In this document: one piece after another, positions 52,170-62,174 of the stretch | Numbering within the stretch: position 1 is the first letter of the stretch | How the letters are laid out: each line of letters opens with the position of its first letter | Made by a program: the position numbers and the translations under genes | The notes under the pieces: generated by a model | Database searches by the model: none | Seen by the model: only the letters and a program-made list of their open reading frames with translations | Told to the model about the DNA's origin: nothing | Assembly (NCBI GenBank): GCA_963814865.1 | Contig: CAWFEN010000004.1 | Location: 228,439-292,438 of the forward strand | Direction of reading: 5' to 3' | From: AP-15 sp963814865 | GTDB taxonomy: Bacteria; Pseudomonadota; Alphaproteobacteria; ATCC43930; CGMCC-115725 | Length of the DNA stretch: 64,000 nt

Positions 52170-54731
52170 ATGTCCCGCTACAATTTCCGAGAAACCGAAA
52201 CGAAATGGCAGCGGATCTGGCGCGAGCGGCGGCTGTTCGAGGCCGCCGCCGCGCCGGGCCGGCCGAAATACTACGTCCTCGAAATGTTCCCCTACCCGTC
52301 CGGCAAGCTCCATGTCGGCCATGTGCGGAACTATACGATGGGCGACCTCGTCGCCCGCCATCGCCGGGCGCAGGGGTTCAACGTCCTCCATCCGATGGGG
52401 TGGGACGCCTTCGGGCTGCCGGCCGAAAATGCCGCGATCGCCGAAAACACGCATCCGGCGGTATGGACCGACCACAACATCACGACGATGCGGTCCCAGC
52501 TGCAGCGCATGGGGTTCGCCTATGACTGGTCGCGTGAGATCGCTACGTGCCATCCCGAATATTACCGCCACGAGCAGAAGATGTTTCTCGACTTCCTCGC
52601 GGCGGATCTCGCCTATCGCAAGGAGTCATGGGTCAATTGGGACCCGGTCGAAAACACCGTTCTCGCCAACGAGCAGGTCATCGACGGCCGCGGCTGGCGG
52701 TCCGGCGCGATCGTCGAAAAGCGGCTCCTGTCGCAATGGTTTCTGCGCATAACCGCGTTCACCGAAGAGCTGCTCGACGCGATTCGGGGTCTTGAACGCT
52801 GGCCCGAGCGGGTGCGGCTGATGCAGGAAAACTGGATCGGCCGCTCGGAAGGGGCGCGGGTCTTTTTCGCGATTGCCGGGCAGGACGAGCGCATCGAGGT
52901 CTTCACGACGCGGCCGGACACGCTGTTCGGCGCCTCGTTCCTGGCGGTCTCGCCGAACCACCCGCTGGCCCAGCGTCTCGGCGAACGCGATCCCGACCTC
53001 GCCGCCTTCATCGCCGAATGCAACCGCCTGGGCACCAGCGAAGCGGTGATCGAAGCAGCCGAGAAACGCGGGCACGCCACCGGTCTCCAAGCGGTCCACC
53101 CGCTCGACGCGAGCCGGCGCGTGCCGGTCTATGTCGCCAATTTCGTGCTGATGGAATACGGCACCGGGGCGATCTTCGGCTGCCCGGCGCACGACCAGCG
53201 CGACCTTGAATTCGCCCGCAAATATCGGCTGCCGGTGATCCCGGTGGTATTGCCGCCGGGCGAGGACCCGGGGCGCTTTGCGATCGGCGACACGGCCTAT
53301 GTCGAGGACGGCACTCTCTTCAACTCCGCCTTTCTCGACGGCCTGCCGGTAGCCGAGGCGAAACGGGCGGTCGGCGAGCGGCTCGAACAGCTGGGCCGCG
53401 GCGAGCGCACGATCGCCTACCGCCTGCGCGACTGGGGCGTGTCGCGCCAGCGCTATTGGGGCTGCCCGATCCCGGTCATCCATTGCCCGGCCTGCGGCAT
53501 TGTGCCGGTCCCGGAAGGCGAGCTGCCCGTCGAGCTGCCGATGGACGTCAATTTCGAGGTGCCGGGCAATCCGCTCGACCACCACCCGACCTGGAAGCAT
53601 GTCGCCTGCCCGCGCTGCGGCGGGCCAGCCGAGCGCGAGACCGACACGCTCGACACGTTTTTTGATTCGTCATGGTATTTCCTGCGCTTCTGCTCGGCGC
53701 ACGCGCCGGTCGCATTCACCCGCGAGGCAGCGTCATATTGGATGCCGGTCGACCAGTATATCGGCGGGATCGAGCACGCCGTCCTGCATCTGCTCTATTC
53801 GCGGTTCTTCACCCGGGCGCTGAAGCAGTGCGGCTATCTCGATTTCGACGAGCCATTCGCCGGCCTGTTCACGCAAGGCATGGTGTGCCACCAGACCTAT
53901 CGCAGCGCCGGCGGCGAGTGGCTGTTCCCGGAAGAGGTCGAGATCGATGCCGCGGGACGGCTCGTCGACCGCGACGGCCAACCGGTCATCGTCGGCCGCA
54001 CCGAGAAGATGTCGAAATCGAAGAAGAATGTCGTCGGCCTCGACGCGATCGTCGACACCTACGGGGCCGATACGGCGCGGCTCTACCTGCTGTCGGACAG
54101 CCCGCCCGAGCGCGATCTCGAATGGACCGAGACCGGGATCGAAGGGATCTGGCGTTACGTCAACCGCCTGTGGCGGATGGTCAGCGAGCCGCCGGTAAAT
54201 TTGCCTACCGTCGGGCGTCAAATACCGCCCTATTTACCTGAGGAAGTCGCCGCTGTGCGTCGGATTACGCATCAGACAATTGCCGGGGTCACCGACGATC
54301 TCGACAAGTTCCGCTTCAATCGCGCGGTAGCGCGGATCCGCGAATTGACCAACGCCTTGCAGGATATGCCAGCCACTTCGCCCGCCGGTGAGCACGTATT
54401 GCGTGAGGGCCTGGAGACCCTCGCCCGGCTTATCGGTCCGATGATGCCGCATTTGGCCGAGGAGATGTGGCAGGAACTCGGTCACACCACAATGCTTGCC
54501 GATGAGCCATGGCCGACGCCTGATCCCGGCTATTTAAGGGATGATAGCGTTACGATCGCGGTTCAGGTGAACGGCAAGCTGCGTGGCACGCTCGAGTTTC
54601 CGCGCGACACGGAAAGCCGCGACATCGAGAGCGCTGCTCTCCAATTGCCGCAGGTGGCGCGCTGGCTAGCCGGCCGGGTGCCGCGCAAGGTCATCGTCGT
54701 GCCGAACCGGATCGTCAGCATCGTCGCCTGA
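52170..54731 (+). CDS. leuS: Leucyl-tRNA synthetase
   Basis: The 853-residue protein is a class Ia synthetase. The HIGH-type motif is in FPYPSGKLHVGHVRNY, the editing domain lies near TTRPDTLFGASFLAVSP, and the KMSKS loop (TEKMSKSKKN) is at about residue 613, with an anticodon-binding C-terminal region. It charges tRNA-Leu with leucine in the cytoplasm. It follows the DUF3576 gene, and lptE starts one base after its stop. Confidence 0.98.
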   Translation: MSRYNFRETETKWQRIWRERRLFEAAAAPGRPKYYVLEMFPYPSGKLHVGHVRNYTMGDLVARHRRAQGFNVLHPMGWDAFGLPAENAAIAENTHPAVWTDHNITTMRSQLQRMGFAYDWSREIATCHPEYYRHEQKMFLDFLAADLAYRKESWVNWDPVENTVLANEQVIDGRGWRSGAIVEKRLLSQWFLRITAFTEELLDAIRGLERWPERVRLMQENWIGRSEGARVFFAIAGQDERIEVFTTRPDTLFGASFLAVSPNHPLAQRLGERDPDLAAFIAECNRLGTSEAVIEAAEKRGHATGLQAVHPLDASRRVPVYVANFVLMEYGTGAIFGCPAHDQRDLEFARKYRLPVIPVVLPPGEDPGRFAIGDTAYVEDGTLFNSAFLDGLPVAEAKRAVGERLEQLGRGERTIAYRLRDWGVSRQRYWGCPIPVIHCPACGIVPVPEGELPVELPMDVNFEVPGNPLDHHPTWKHVACPRCGGPAERETDTLDTFFDSSWYFLRFCSAHAPVAFTREAASYWMPVDQYIGGIEHAVLHLLYSRFFTRALKQCGYLDFDEPFAGLFTQGMVCHQTYRSAGGEWLFPEEVEIDAAGRLVDRDGQPVIVGRTEKMSKSKKNVVGLDAIVDTYGADTARLYLLSDSPPERDLEWTETGIEGIWRYVNRLWRMVSEPPVNLPTVGRQIPPYLPEEVAAVRRITHQTIAGVTDDLDKFRFNRAVARIRELTNALQDMPATSPAGEHVLREGLETLARLIGPMMPHLAEEMWQELGHTTMLADEPWPTPDPGYLRDDSVTIAVQVNGKLRGTLEFPRDTESRDIESAALQLPQVARWLAGRVPRKVIVVPNRIVSIVA

Positions 54732-54732
54732 G

Positions 54733-55263
54733 ATGGCGGAACGCCGAGCGCTGTCCGCCCTCGGGGTCTCCGCGCTGATGGCGCTGTCGGCCTGCGGCTG
54801 GAAGCCGCTCTATGCCGACGCCGAGAGCGGGCCGGCAAGCGCCGAGCTACGCGCGATCCGCGTCGATCCGATCTCGGAACGGATCGGTCAGCGGCTCGAA
54901 ATGGCGCTGCGCAACTCCCTGAACCCGAGCGGGGAGCCGACCAAGGAGCGTTATCAACTGCGAACCACGCTCGCCGTCTCGCTCGAGGATCTCGGTCTCC
55001 AATCGCAAGGTACCGCGGTGCTCGGCGAGCTCGACGTTTATGCAACCTTTGTCCTCGCCGACGCCAAGAGCGGCACTGCGCTGCAGACCAACACCGTGCA
55101 CGTTCAGAACTCGTTCGCTCTCAATCCAAACCAATATTCAACCGTCGTCGGCGAAGACGATGCCGGGGTGCGCAGCGTCGTCGAGCTCGATCAGGAGATC
55201 GTGGCGCGGCTCACGCTGTTCTTCGAGCACCGTCTCGCCGCGGCAACGCCAAAGCCAGGCTGA
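54733..55263 (+). CDS. lptE: LPS-assembly lipoprotein LptE
   Basis: The 176-residue protein has lipobox ALMALSACGWKPLY and the LptE-like layout RAIRVDPISERIGQRLEMAL and YQLRTTLAVSLEDLGLQSQG. LptE plugs the LptD barrel that inserts lipopolysaccharide into the outer membrane. It starts one base after the leuS stop and ends 6 bases before holA, the usual alphaproteobacterial order. Confidence 0.93.
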   Translation: MAERRALSALGVSALMALSACGWKPLYADAESGPASAELRAIRVDPISERIGQRLEMALRNSLNPSGEPTKERYQLRTTLAVSLEDLGLQSQGTAVLGELDVYATFVLADAKSGTALQTNTVHVQNSFALNPNQYSTVVGEDDAGVRSVVELDQEIVARLTLFFEHRLAAATPKPG

Positions 55264-55269
55264 GGCATC

Positions 55270-56292
55270 GTGCTGCTTCCCTCGGCGCGGATTGCCGCCT
55301 TCTTGCAGCGCCCCGGCGCCGAGATCCGCGCCGTCCTCCTCTACGGCCCCGATTCAGGGCTGGTGCGCGAGCGCGCCGACATCCTCGCGCGCACGGTCTG
55401 CCCGGAATTGAATGACCCGTTCCGGGTCGCCGAGGTGAGCGGAGCCTGCCTCACCGGCGACCCGGCCCGCCTCGCCGACGAAGCGGCCCAGCTGAGCCTT
55501 GTCGGCGGCCGGCGGGTGGTGCGCGTGCGCGATGCCGGGGACGGGCTCGCTCGGCTGTTCGCGGGCTTTCTTGATGACGCGGCGGGTGAGGCATTTGTTG
55601 TCGTCGAGGCGGGCGAGCTGGCGCGCGCATCATCGCTGCGCCGAGCGTTCGAGGAATCGCCCCGCGCCACGGCGATCGCCTGCTATCCCGATGCCGCGCG
55701 CGACCGCGCGGCGGTGATCCGCGAGACGCTCGGCGCGCATCGGGTGACCGTGAGCCGCGATGCCGCTCGATATCTCGTCGAGAACCTCGGCGGCGATCGC
55801 TTGCTGACCCGAGCCGAACTGGAAAAGCTCGCGCTCTATGCCGGCGAGGGCGGGCGGATCGAGCTCGACGACGCGCTTCTATCTGTGGGTGACAGCGCCT
55901 CACTCGAACTCGACGACGCCGTCATGGCGGCAGCCGAAGGCGACTGCGCTCGGCTCGAACGCGTTCTCGGCCGGGTTTTCCAGGAAGGCCAGTCGCCGGT
56001 CACGGTCGTCCGCGCGCTGCTGCGCCATCTCCACCGGCTGCACGCGCTCGCTGCCGCCGTCGCCGCAGGGACACCGGCCGGCGCGGCGGTCCGCAACGCC
56101 CGCCCGCCGATTTTTTTCAAGCACCAGGACAGCTTCACGCGCCAGCTCGCGCAGTGGAGCGAGGCGCGTCTGCGGCCCGAACTCGACCATGTCGCGCAGG
56201 CCGAGCTGCGCATGAAACAGACCGGCCTCCCCGCCGAGACCCTGTGCCGGGCGGCATTTTTCGCACTCGCCCATGCCGCCGGCGCGATGTGA
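55270..56292 (+). CDS. holA: DNA polymerase III delta subunit
   Basis: The 340-residue protein begins MLLPSARIAAFLQRPGAEIR and contains VLLYGPDSGLVRERADILAR, YLVENLGGDRLLTRAELEKL and the helical clamp-loader region ARLERVLGRVFQEGQSPVTV. Delta opens the sliding clamp in the clamp-loader complex. It uses a GTG start at 55270. Confidence 0.93.
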   Translation: MLLPSARIAAFLQRPGAEIRAVLLYGPDSGLVRERADILARTVCPELNDPFRVAEVSGACLTGDPARLADEAAQLSLVGGRRVVRVRDAGDGLARLFAGFLDDAAGEAFVVVEAGELARASSLRRAFEESPRATAIACYPDAARDRAAVIRETLGAHRVTVSRDAARYLVENLGGDRLLTRAELEKLALYAGEGGRIELDDALLSVGDSASLELDDAVMAAAEGDCARLERVLGRVFQEGQSPVTVVRALLRHLHRLHALAAAVAAGTPAGAAVRNARPPIFFKHQDSFTRQLAQWSEARLRPELDHVAQAELRMKQTGLPAETLCRAAFFALAHAAGAM

Positions 56293-57309
56293 CGGTTCCT
56301 GCCTGAACGACGTGCCGGTGCGATCGGATGAATCGGATTTTGAATTCCAGCTGAAGCAGATCTGTGATTCCAGGGCGCCGCCACCGGAGGAGGGGGCTTG
56401 CCGCGGCCGAGACGGTCGAGCCACAGAGGGCAATCGTGGCCACATCGAGAGCCGCCGCCATGGCGGGTGCCACGATGCCGACTGACTGTTCTCTGCTCGC
56501 CGCGTAGTGCTCGCCCCGTTCTCCGGGCGCGCACGATCCCCTGCATGGCATGCGGTATCTGCCGATCCTCCAGCTGGGATCGATTCCGAACCAGTGGCGG
56601 AGGAGCGGGTGATAGCTTACGTCACGGAGCCGGCGACGCCGTTAGTAACCAGCCGCGCAAGACGGCGCTCGAAAAACTTCTACGGCGACGTTGTATTTTT
56701 CGGAGAACGACGACTTGACAATCGATCGAGCGGGGTTCGTTCCAGTTTCCGTTCTCAGTGGTGGGAGATTGCGATCAGCGGCAGAATTAATGGCGCCCAA
56801 CCAGCCAGTGCCAGTCCGATGATCGCCAGTGCGGCCGCGCGCAACGACAGCCGGCCTTCGCGCATTGACCGCGGCGTGCCCAATTCTACTTCGGTCCATG
56901 AAGAGTGAGTTCGGAACATGGCGGGAGATTTCCTGATCGGCCACCCGATATATCCTGTACATACAGGGCGTTCTCGGCAACGGCAACAAGTATCGCTAAG
57001 AATTTATCTCATTTGTTCCGAATATTTTCCTGCCTTTTGCTGAACTGCCCCGATTCGGGCTGATGCCGCGGGCCGCTACCGCCACGATGGCAGGCGATGA
57101 TGAATTTTTGGTAAGCAGGCCGGTTTTCGCGACGCTTGGCGAGATCCGGCCACCGATCGCGATGTCACGGCCGCCGGACTCTGAGGTGATGGTCGGGGCG
57201 GCTAGATATGACCGATTTTTGACGTCACGGGGACAACGGGTTGACATAGAGGTCGGCAAGATGCGTGTTGCCGAGCTAGCGGGCCGGATCAGCGGCGAGG
57301 GAGAAGCCG
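56293..57309. other. Gene-poor, AT-richer stretch after holA
   Basis: Apart from the 54-residue membrane protein at 56755-56919, no convincing gene is seen in this kilobase. The composition is less GC-rich than its surroundings. Two AT-rich patches (about 56640-56720 and 56940-57050) could hold promoters. No repeat or terminator stood out. Confidence 0.4.
56755..56919 (-). CDS. Tiny single-pass membrane protein
   Basis: This 54-residue frame reads MFRTHSSWTEVELGTPRSMR, then a basic patch, then one hydrophobic helix (LAIIGLALAGWAPLILPLIA) and ends ISHH. The layout (polar N-terminus, positive residues before the helix) is that of a small type-II-like membrane protein. An AGGAA is ten bases upstream, which is rather far. 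No family is recognised. Confidence 0.45.
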   Translation of the reverse strand: MFRTHSSWTEVELGTPRSMREGRLSLRAAALAIIGLALAGWAPLILPLIAISHH

Positions 57310-57522
57310 GTGGGTCGCAGCACCGTTGCAGAATTCGTCTACCCCGTCGACCGCCACGGCCTCGGCGACGGCCTGCCGAGATCTGGCAGCCCGTCGACAG
57401 ACGCGATTGCCCGCCCGCTGAGCGGGCGAGCGGCGACGGCAGCCGTTCTGCTGTTGTCGTTCGCGCTGTGGGCGGCGATCTGGGCGGTGGTCGCCTCATT
57501 GACCTCGCACGCGCCGGGCTAG
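57310..57522 (+). CDS. Small single-pass membrane protein
   Basis: The 70-residue protein starts with GTG at 57310 after GAGGGAGAA. Its N-terminal half is polar (AEFVYPVDRHGLGDGLPRSG). One membrane helix follows (AVLLLSFALWAAIWAVVASL) and a short tail THAPG-type end. A strong stem-loop overlaps its stop codon and would terminate transcription. Function unknown. Confidence 0.55.
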   Translation: MGRSTVAEFVYPVDRHGLGDGLPRSGSPSTDAIARPLSGRAATAAVLLLSFALWAAIWAVVASLTSHAPG

Positions 57523-57538
57523 CCCGGGCGCTTTCTTT
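57511..57538 (+). terminator. Rho-independent terminator
   Basis: GCGCCGGGCT pairs with AGCCCGGGCGC (one bulged G) and is followed by TTTCTTT. The stem contains the TAG stop of the small membrane-protein gene. Confidence 0.65.
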
Positions 57539-57613
57539 GGCGCGAAGCGGCCGGACGGCCGCTTCCGCAGCCGCCCGAAACGGCGCCCGCGGCTGCTTCG
57601 TGTCTGCCGGGGG

Positions 57614-58756
57614 TCAATTCGTGCCGGGCGGCAGTGCTGCGGGAGCCCCGGCCAGAAGCCGTGCAGCGATCCGCGCGCTGGCCTGGCCGTCGCCATAAGG
57701 GTTGCCGCTACGCACCATTCGCGCATAGGCCTGCGGATCGTCGAGCAGCGCACGCATTTCATCGAAGAGGTGCTGCTCGTCGGTTCCGACCAGCTTCGCC
57801 CTGCCGAGCTCGACCGCTTCCGGCCGCTCGGTCGTCTCGCGGGTCACCAGCACCGGCTTGCCGAAGGACGGCGCCTCCTCCTGGATCCCGCCGGAATCGG
57901 TGACGACGAAATAACAATTCTTCAGCAGATAGACGAGCTCGAGATAATCGACGGGCTCGACCAGCAGGACATTGTCCAGCCCGCGCAGCGGCGCGATCGC
58001 CCGGCGCACATTGGGGTTCGGGTGCACCGGAAAAACGATCGCCACATCGGGCCGCTCGGCGATCCGCGCCATCGCCGCTGCAATCCGCGCGAGCCCGCCG
58101 TCAAAGCTTTCGCGGCGGTGGCCCGTCATCAGGATCAGCCGCCTGTCGGCGAAGCGCCCCCCGAGCACCATCGCCGCCCGCTTCCGCAGCGACTCACGCT
58201 GGTCGAGCCGCTCGGCCACCCACAGCAGCGCGTCGATCCCGGTGTTGCCGGTAACGATGATCTGTCCGCCATCCACCCCTTCGCGCAGCAGATTGTCGCG
58301 GGCCCGCACCGTCGGGGCAAAGTGCAGGTCGGCGACGGGGGTGACGAGCCGGCGGTTCACCTCTTCCGGCCACGGCGCGTAGATATTGCCGGTGCGCAGC
58401 CCGGCCTCGACATGGGCGACCGGAACCCGGTGATAGAAGGCGGCGAGCGCCGCGGCAAAACTCGTCGTCGTGTCGCCCTGGACGATCACCCGGTCGGGAC
58501 GGAACGAGCCGACGACCGCGCCGACGCCGGACAGGACGGCGCCCGTCAGATAGGCCAGATCCTGGTCCGGGCGCATCAGGTCGAGGTTCCAGTCCGGGCG
58601 CAGCTCGAACAGGTCGAGCACCTGCGCCAGCATCTCGCGATGCTGCCCGGTGACGCAGACCTTGCAGTCGAATTCCGGGCGCGCCGTCAATTCCCTGACG
58701 ACCGGCGCGAGCTTGATCGCTTCCGGCCGCGTGCCGAAGACGAAGAGCAGCTTCAT
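57614..58756 (-). CDS. wecB: UDP-N-acetylglucosamine 2-epimerase (non-hydrolysing)
   Basis: The 380-residue protein shows MKLLFVFGTRPEAIKLAPVV, VTGQHREML, VQGDTTTSFAAALAAFY, HVEAGLRTGNIYAPWPEEVN, ITGHRRE-type LMTGHRRES, and VTDSGGIQEEAPSFGKPVLV. It turns UDP-GlcNAc into UDP-ManNAc in the cytoplasm. It follows wecC by 6 bases, so both serve ManNAc(A)-containing surface polysaccharide. Confidence 0.95.
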   Translation of the reverse strand: MKLLFVFGTRPEAIKLAPVVRELTARPEFDCKVCVTGQHREMLAQVLDLFELRPDWNLDLMRPDQDLAYLTGAVLSGVGAVVGSFRPDRVIVQGDTTTSFAAALAAFYHRVPVAHVEAGLRTGNIYAPWPEEVNRRLVTPVADLHFAPTVRARDNLLREGVDGGQIIVTGNTGIDALLWVAERLDQRESLRKRAAMVLGGRFADRRLILMTGHRRESFDGGLARIAAAMARIAERPDVAIVFPVHPNPNVRRAIAPLRGLDNVLLVEPVDYLELVYLLKNCYFVVTDSGGIQEEAPSFGKPVLVTRETTERPEAVELGRAKLVGTDEQHLFDEMRALLDDPQAYARMVRSGNPYGDGQASARIAARLLAGAPAALPPGTN

Positions 58757-58762
58757 CGGCGC

Positions 58763-60025
58763 TCAGCCGAGCCCGTGCGTCAACCCGGTCGCGTCGATGA
58801 CGACGCGCCGCATCAGCTCCTCGCGCGGGATCCTGCGGAACGGCGAGTGGGCGACGAGGACGGCGACGATGTCCGCCTCGCGCACCGCCGCCAAGGTGTC
58901 GGAGAACGACACGTTCGGCAATTCGGCGAGCGGCGGCGGCAGGCCGCTCAGATTGGGGTCGGCGACGAGAATGCGCTCCCGGCCGCCGCCGGCGAGATCG
59001 AGGACGATCTTGACCGCTGGACTTTCGCGCAGATCGTCGACATCGGGCTTGTAGGTCAGCCCGAGACAGGCGACCACCGGGTGTTTGAACCGCTCCGCCC
59101 GCTCGCGGATCTGCGCGGCGACGAATTTGGGTTTGGCGTCGTTGACCTCGCGCGCGGTGCGGATCAGGCGTGCCCGCTCCGGTGCCGAGGCGACGATGAA
59201 CCACGGATCGACGGCGATGCAGTGCCCGCCGACGCCGGCTCCCGGCTGCAGGATCGCCACCCGCGGATGGCGGTTGGCGAGTTCGATGACGCGCCAGACA
59301 TTGAGGCCGAGCTGATCGCAGATCTGCGACAATTCGTTGGCGAAGGCGATGTTGACGTCGCGATAGGCGTTCTCGACGAGCTTGACGAGTTCCGCCGTCG
59401 CCGCGTCGGTACGAAACGGCGTGCCCCGCAGAAACACCCGATAGACCGCCTCGGCATGTTCGGCACAGGCCTCGGTCATGCCGCCGATGATGCGGTCGTT
59501 CTCGATCAGCTCCCGCACCATGTGCCCGGGCAGTACCCGCTCGGGGCAATGCGCCACATGCACGTCGAGCGGCTCGCCATGGCGCGCCGGCGGAAAGCGC
59601 AGATCCGGGCGCATCCGGGCGAGCCGGGCGGCGAGCCGCTCGGTCGTGCCGACCGGCGAGGTCGATTCGAGGATCACGACGTTGCCCGATGCCAGGACCG
59701 GCGCGATCGCCTCCGCCGCCGCCTCGATGTAGCCGAGGTTGGGCGAGCGGTCCTCGTTGAACGGGGTTGGAACCGCGATCACAAAGGCATCGGCGGGCTC
59801 GGGCCGGCCGGTCGCGCGCAACTTGCCGAGCGTCGTCGCGGCGCGCAGCAGCATGTCGAGATCGGGCTCGGGAAAATAGGGCTGCCCGGCATTGACCGCT
59901 TCGACGACTTGCGGGTTGATATCGACGCCGACCACCTCGATGCCGCGGCTCGCCAGGGTCGCCGCCGTCGGCAGGCCGATATAGCCGAGCCCGACAATGC
60001 ATACGGTCTTGACCGAATAGTCCAT
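58763..60025 (-). CDS. wecC: UDP-N-acetyl-D-mannosamine dehydrogenase
   Basis: The 420-residue protein has the NAD site VCIVGLGYIGLPTAATLASR, Glu in HCPERVLPGH, the catalytic Cys in GVGGHCIAVDPWFIV, and LGLTYKPDVDDLRESPA. It oxidises UDP-ManNAc twice to UDP-ManNAcA. The other UDP-sugar dehydrogenases of this superfamily are possible alternatives, but the wecB neighbour favours ManNAc. The start at 60025 is MDYSVKTVCIVG. Confidence 0.93.
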   Translation of the reverse strand: MDYSVKTVCIVGLGYIGLPTAATLASRGIEVVGVDINPQVVEAVNAGQPYFPEPDLDMLLRAATTLGKLRATGRPEPADAFVIAVPTPFNEDRSPNLGYIEAAAEAIAPVLASGNVVILESTSPVGTTERLAARLARMRPDLRFPPARHGEPLDVHVAHCPERVLPGHMVRELIENDRIIGGMTEACAEHAEAVYRVFLRGTPFRTDAATAELVKLVENAYRDVNIAFANELSQICDQLGLNVWRVIELANRHPRVAILQPGAGVGGHCIAVDPWFIVASAPERARLIRTAREVNDAKPKFVAAQIRERAERFKHPVVACLGLTYKPDVDDLRESPAVKIVLDLAGGGRERILVADPNLSGLPPPLAELPNVSFSDTLAAVREADIVAVLVAHSPFRRIPREELMRRVVIDATGLTHGLG

Positions 60026-60271
60026 CGCTCGGCGCGCCTGACAGCAATCCGCGGTTCGGGCCGGAATTTCGCCGATGGCGATTTGCGGCGGCGGCATCAA
60101 TACGCGACCGGCATCACGGTGGCAAGTCCGCTGCCCGAGCCATCGAGGTTAACGCGGGCCGGCAATGTTTCGCATCAAATACTACTGCGCCGATCAAATC
60201 GATTTTCACTTGGCGCGTTCTCGCCGCGAGCGTAGCCTGCCGACATTTCCGAATGGTAAAGGAGCAATCCG

Positions 60272-60809
60272 ATGGCCCCCGCAATGGACGCTCCGGCGAT
60301 CGAACAGCACTTTTTCAAGGATGACGGCCTCGTGCCGAACAACCCGTTCGCTGCCGCTCGTCGTCTATCGCGGCGTGCTCGAAACCGGCCCCGCCGCCGC
60401 CGCTGCCTGCGCGGCGCTGTTCGCCCGCAACGGCTGGGTCGGCGGGTGGCGCGGCGGGATCTATGCGCACCACCATTATCACGGCACCGCGCACGAGGTG
60501 CTGGGCATCGCCGCCGGCTCGGCGCGGGTCCGCCTCGGCGGCGACGGCGGCAAGACCGTCGCGGTGCTGGCCGGCGACGTCGTGGTGATCCCGGCCGGCG
60601 TCGCTCACAAATGCGAGGGGGCAAGCCCCGATCTCGTCGTCGTCGGCGCCTATCCGCGCGGCCAAAGCCCGGATATGCGCACGCCCGGGGCGCGCGACCG
60701 CGCGCGTGCGCTGGGCGACATCGAGAAGGTGGCGCTGCCCGGTCGCGATCCCGTCTGCGGCAGGACCGGGCCGCTCTTCGAGCATTGGCGCCTCGGCGGA
60801 GGATGCTGA
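60272..60809 (+). pseudogene. YjlB-like cupin protein, interrupted by a +1 frameshift
   Basis: The ATG at 60272 follows AAAGGAG and begins MAPAMDAPAIEQHFFKDDGL. After NNP the frame must change near 60347-60348 (TT) to continue LPLVVYRGVLETG, IYAHHHYHGTAHEVLGIAAG and AGDVVVIPAGVAHKCEG. Removing one T gives a normal protein of about 178 residues. The His-rich metal site (HHYH...E...H) is that of a cupin barrel of the YjlB family, whose reaction is unknown. The break may be a sequencing insertion. Confidence 0.8.
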
Positions 60810-60831
60810 CGGTCGGCAGCTCGCAGGACGG

Positions 60832-61134
60832 CTACAGGCAGCGGCCGGTATAGACGATGTCGCCGCCGTTGCCGAACGGGCCGTCCTGCATTGGCGCGAA
60901 GGAACGCGTATCGACGAGATAGCCGGCGCTGCACGTCGCATGGGCCCTGAGCGTCTCGGCGAGCCAGTCGCGGCGGATCTGCTCTGCCGCGCCGTCATCG
61001 TTCTCGGTCATCACCGTGCTGGTCGCGGCGCTGAAGGTGAAATGACCGCCCGGCCCCGCGGCGAAGCTCACCGCCGGTCCGGGGGCGGCGCAGCCGGCGA
61101 GCAAAACGAGACAGGCGATAACGAGCGCGCGCAT
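60832..61134 (-). CDS. Small lipoprotein
   Basis: The 100-residue protein has a clear lipoprotein signal, MRALVIACLVLLAGCAAPGP, and a short mature domain (FSAATSTVMTENDDGAAEQI, DWLAETLRAHATCSAGYLVD) with Cys residues in ATCSAGY and at the C-terminus (YTGRCL). Members of this type are envelope proteins of unknown role. It converges with the cupin gene and is divergent from the stress-protein gene. Confidence 0.7.
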   Translation of the reverse strand: MRALVIACLVLLAGCAAPGPAVSFAAGPGGHFTFSAATSTVMTENDDGAAEQIRRDWLAETLRAHATCSAGYLVDTRSFAPMQDGPFGNGGDIVYTGRCL

Positions 61135-61328
61135 CGGGCGGGACCCTTCCTCAGCTTTGCTCCTCTCTTCGCCGATTCTGCGCCCGGAGGCAAGCTGCCG
61201 ACCGCGGGTTGCCGCCTGGGTCGTCGCGCCGCTATCCTCGCCGGTCGATCGAGATCAACGCCGGCCGACCGCGTGGTCGCGATGCGCGCCCACGCGATGG
61301 CCGGCCGTACTGGCCGGGAGATCGGGTG

Positions 61329-62174
61329 ATGAGCTATAAGGACTTGCTGGTCGTTCTCGATTCGGCCGCTGATTCACGCGAACGCATCGGGCTCGCCGCG
61401 GTGCTCGCCGAGCGTTTTGCCGCCCACCTGATCGGGCTTTACCCGGTGCCCAACCCCGAATTCCCGCGCGCCGCCGGATATCCCGATCTGGCATTGCTCG
61501 AATCCATCTATGGCGAATTCCGCGCAAAGGCGTCGGAACAGGCCGAACAGATGCGCGAGGCGTTCGAGCACGCCGCCACTCTGCGTGGGCTTTCGTTCGA
61601 GTGGCGTGCGGTCGGCGAGGGCGAAGACGCCGATGCCGCGCTCCATGCCCGCTACGCCGATCTGGCGATCCTCGGCCAGCTCGATCCCGACGACAGCCGG
61701 ATGGCGATGATCCGGCCGCGCCCGGAACGGGTCGCGCTCGCCTGCGGGCGGCCGATCCTTGTCGTACCCTATGCCGGGCATTTCGAGAGGATCGGGCAGC
61801 GTGTCGTGATCGGCTGGGATGCGAGCCGCGAGGCGACCCGCGCCGTCAATGATGCGCTGCCATTGTTGGCGGCGGCAGAGAGGGTGACCGTGCTGGCGAT
61901 CGATCCGCGCGAGGGCCCGGACGCGCATGGCGAGGTCCCCGGCGCCGACATTTCGCTGCATCTGGCGCGCCACGGCGTCAAGGCCGCCATCGAGCGCACT
62001 GTCTCGGGCGATGTCCCGGCCGGCGACGTGCTGTTGTCGCGCGCCGCCGATCTCGGCGCCGATCTCCTGGTGATGGGCGCCTACGGGCATTCACGCGCGC
62101 GCGAACTCCTGCTCGGCGGCGTCACCCGCACGATCCTCGCCAGCATGACCGCACCGGTGCTGATGTCGCACTGA
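61329..62174 (+). CDS. Universal stress protein, two-domain
   Basis: The 281-residue protein begins MSYKDLLVVLDSAADSRERI and has a first, less conserved Usp half followed by a second half with RVVIGWDASREATRAVNDAL and the ATP-binding G-x2-G-x9-G-(S/T) pattern (LVMGAYGHSRARELLLGGVT). Such tandem Usp proteins bind ATP and help cells survive starvation or stress. The ATG at 61329 has GGGAG about nine bases upstream; the longer open frame is not protein-like. Confidence 0.9.
   Translation: MSYKDLLVVLDSAADSRERIGLAAVLAERFAAHLIGLYPVPNPEFPRAAGYPDLALLESIYGEFRAKASEQAEQMREAFEHAATLRGLSFEWRAVGEGEDADAALHARYADLAILGQLDPDDSRMAMIRPRPERVALACGRPILVVPYAGHFERIGQRVVIGWDASREATRAVNDALPLLAAAERVTVLAIDPREGPDAHGEVPGADISLHLARHGVKAAIERTVSGDVPAGDVLLSRAADLGADLLVMGAYGHSRARELLLGGVTRTILASMTAPVLMSH

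Noticed and set aside
57770..60235. Long open frame of about 820 codons on the plus strand
   Set aside because: It is antisense to wecB and wecC, which have full motifs. Its protein is rich in Arg, Asp and Gln with no fold pattern, as expected from GC-rich antisense frames.
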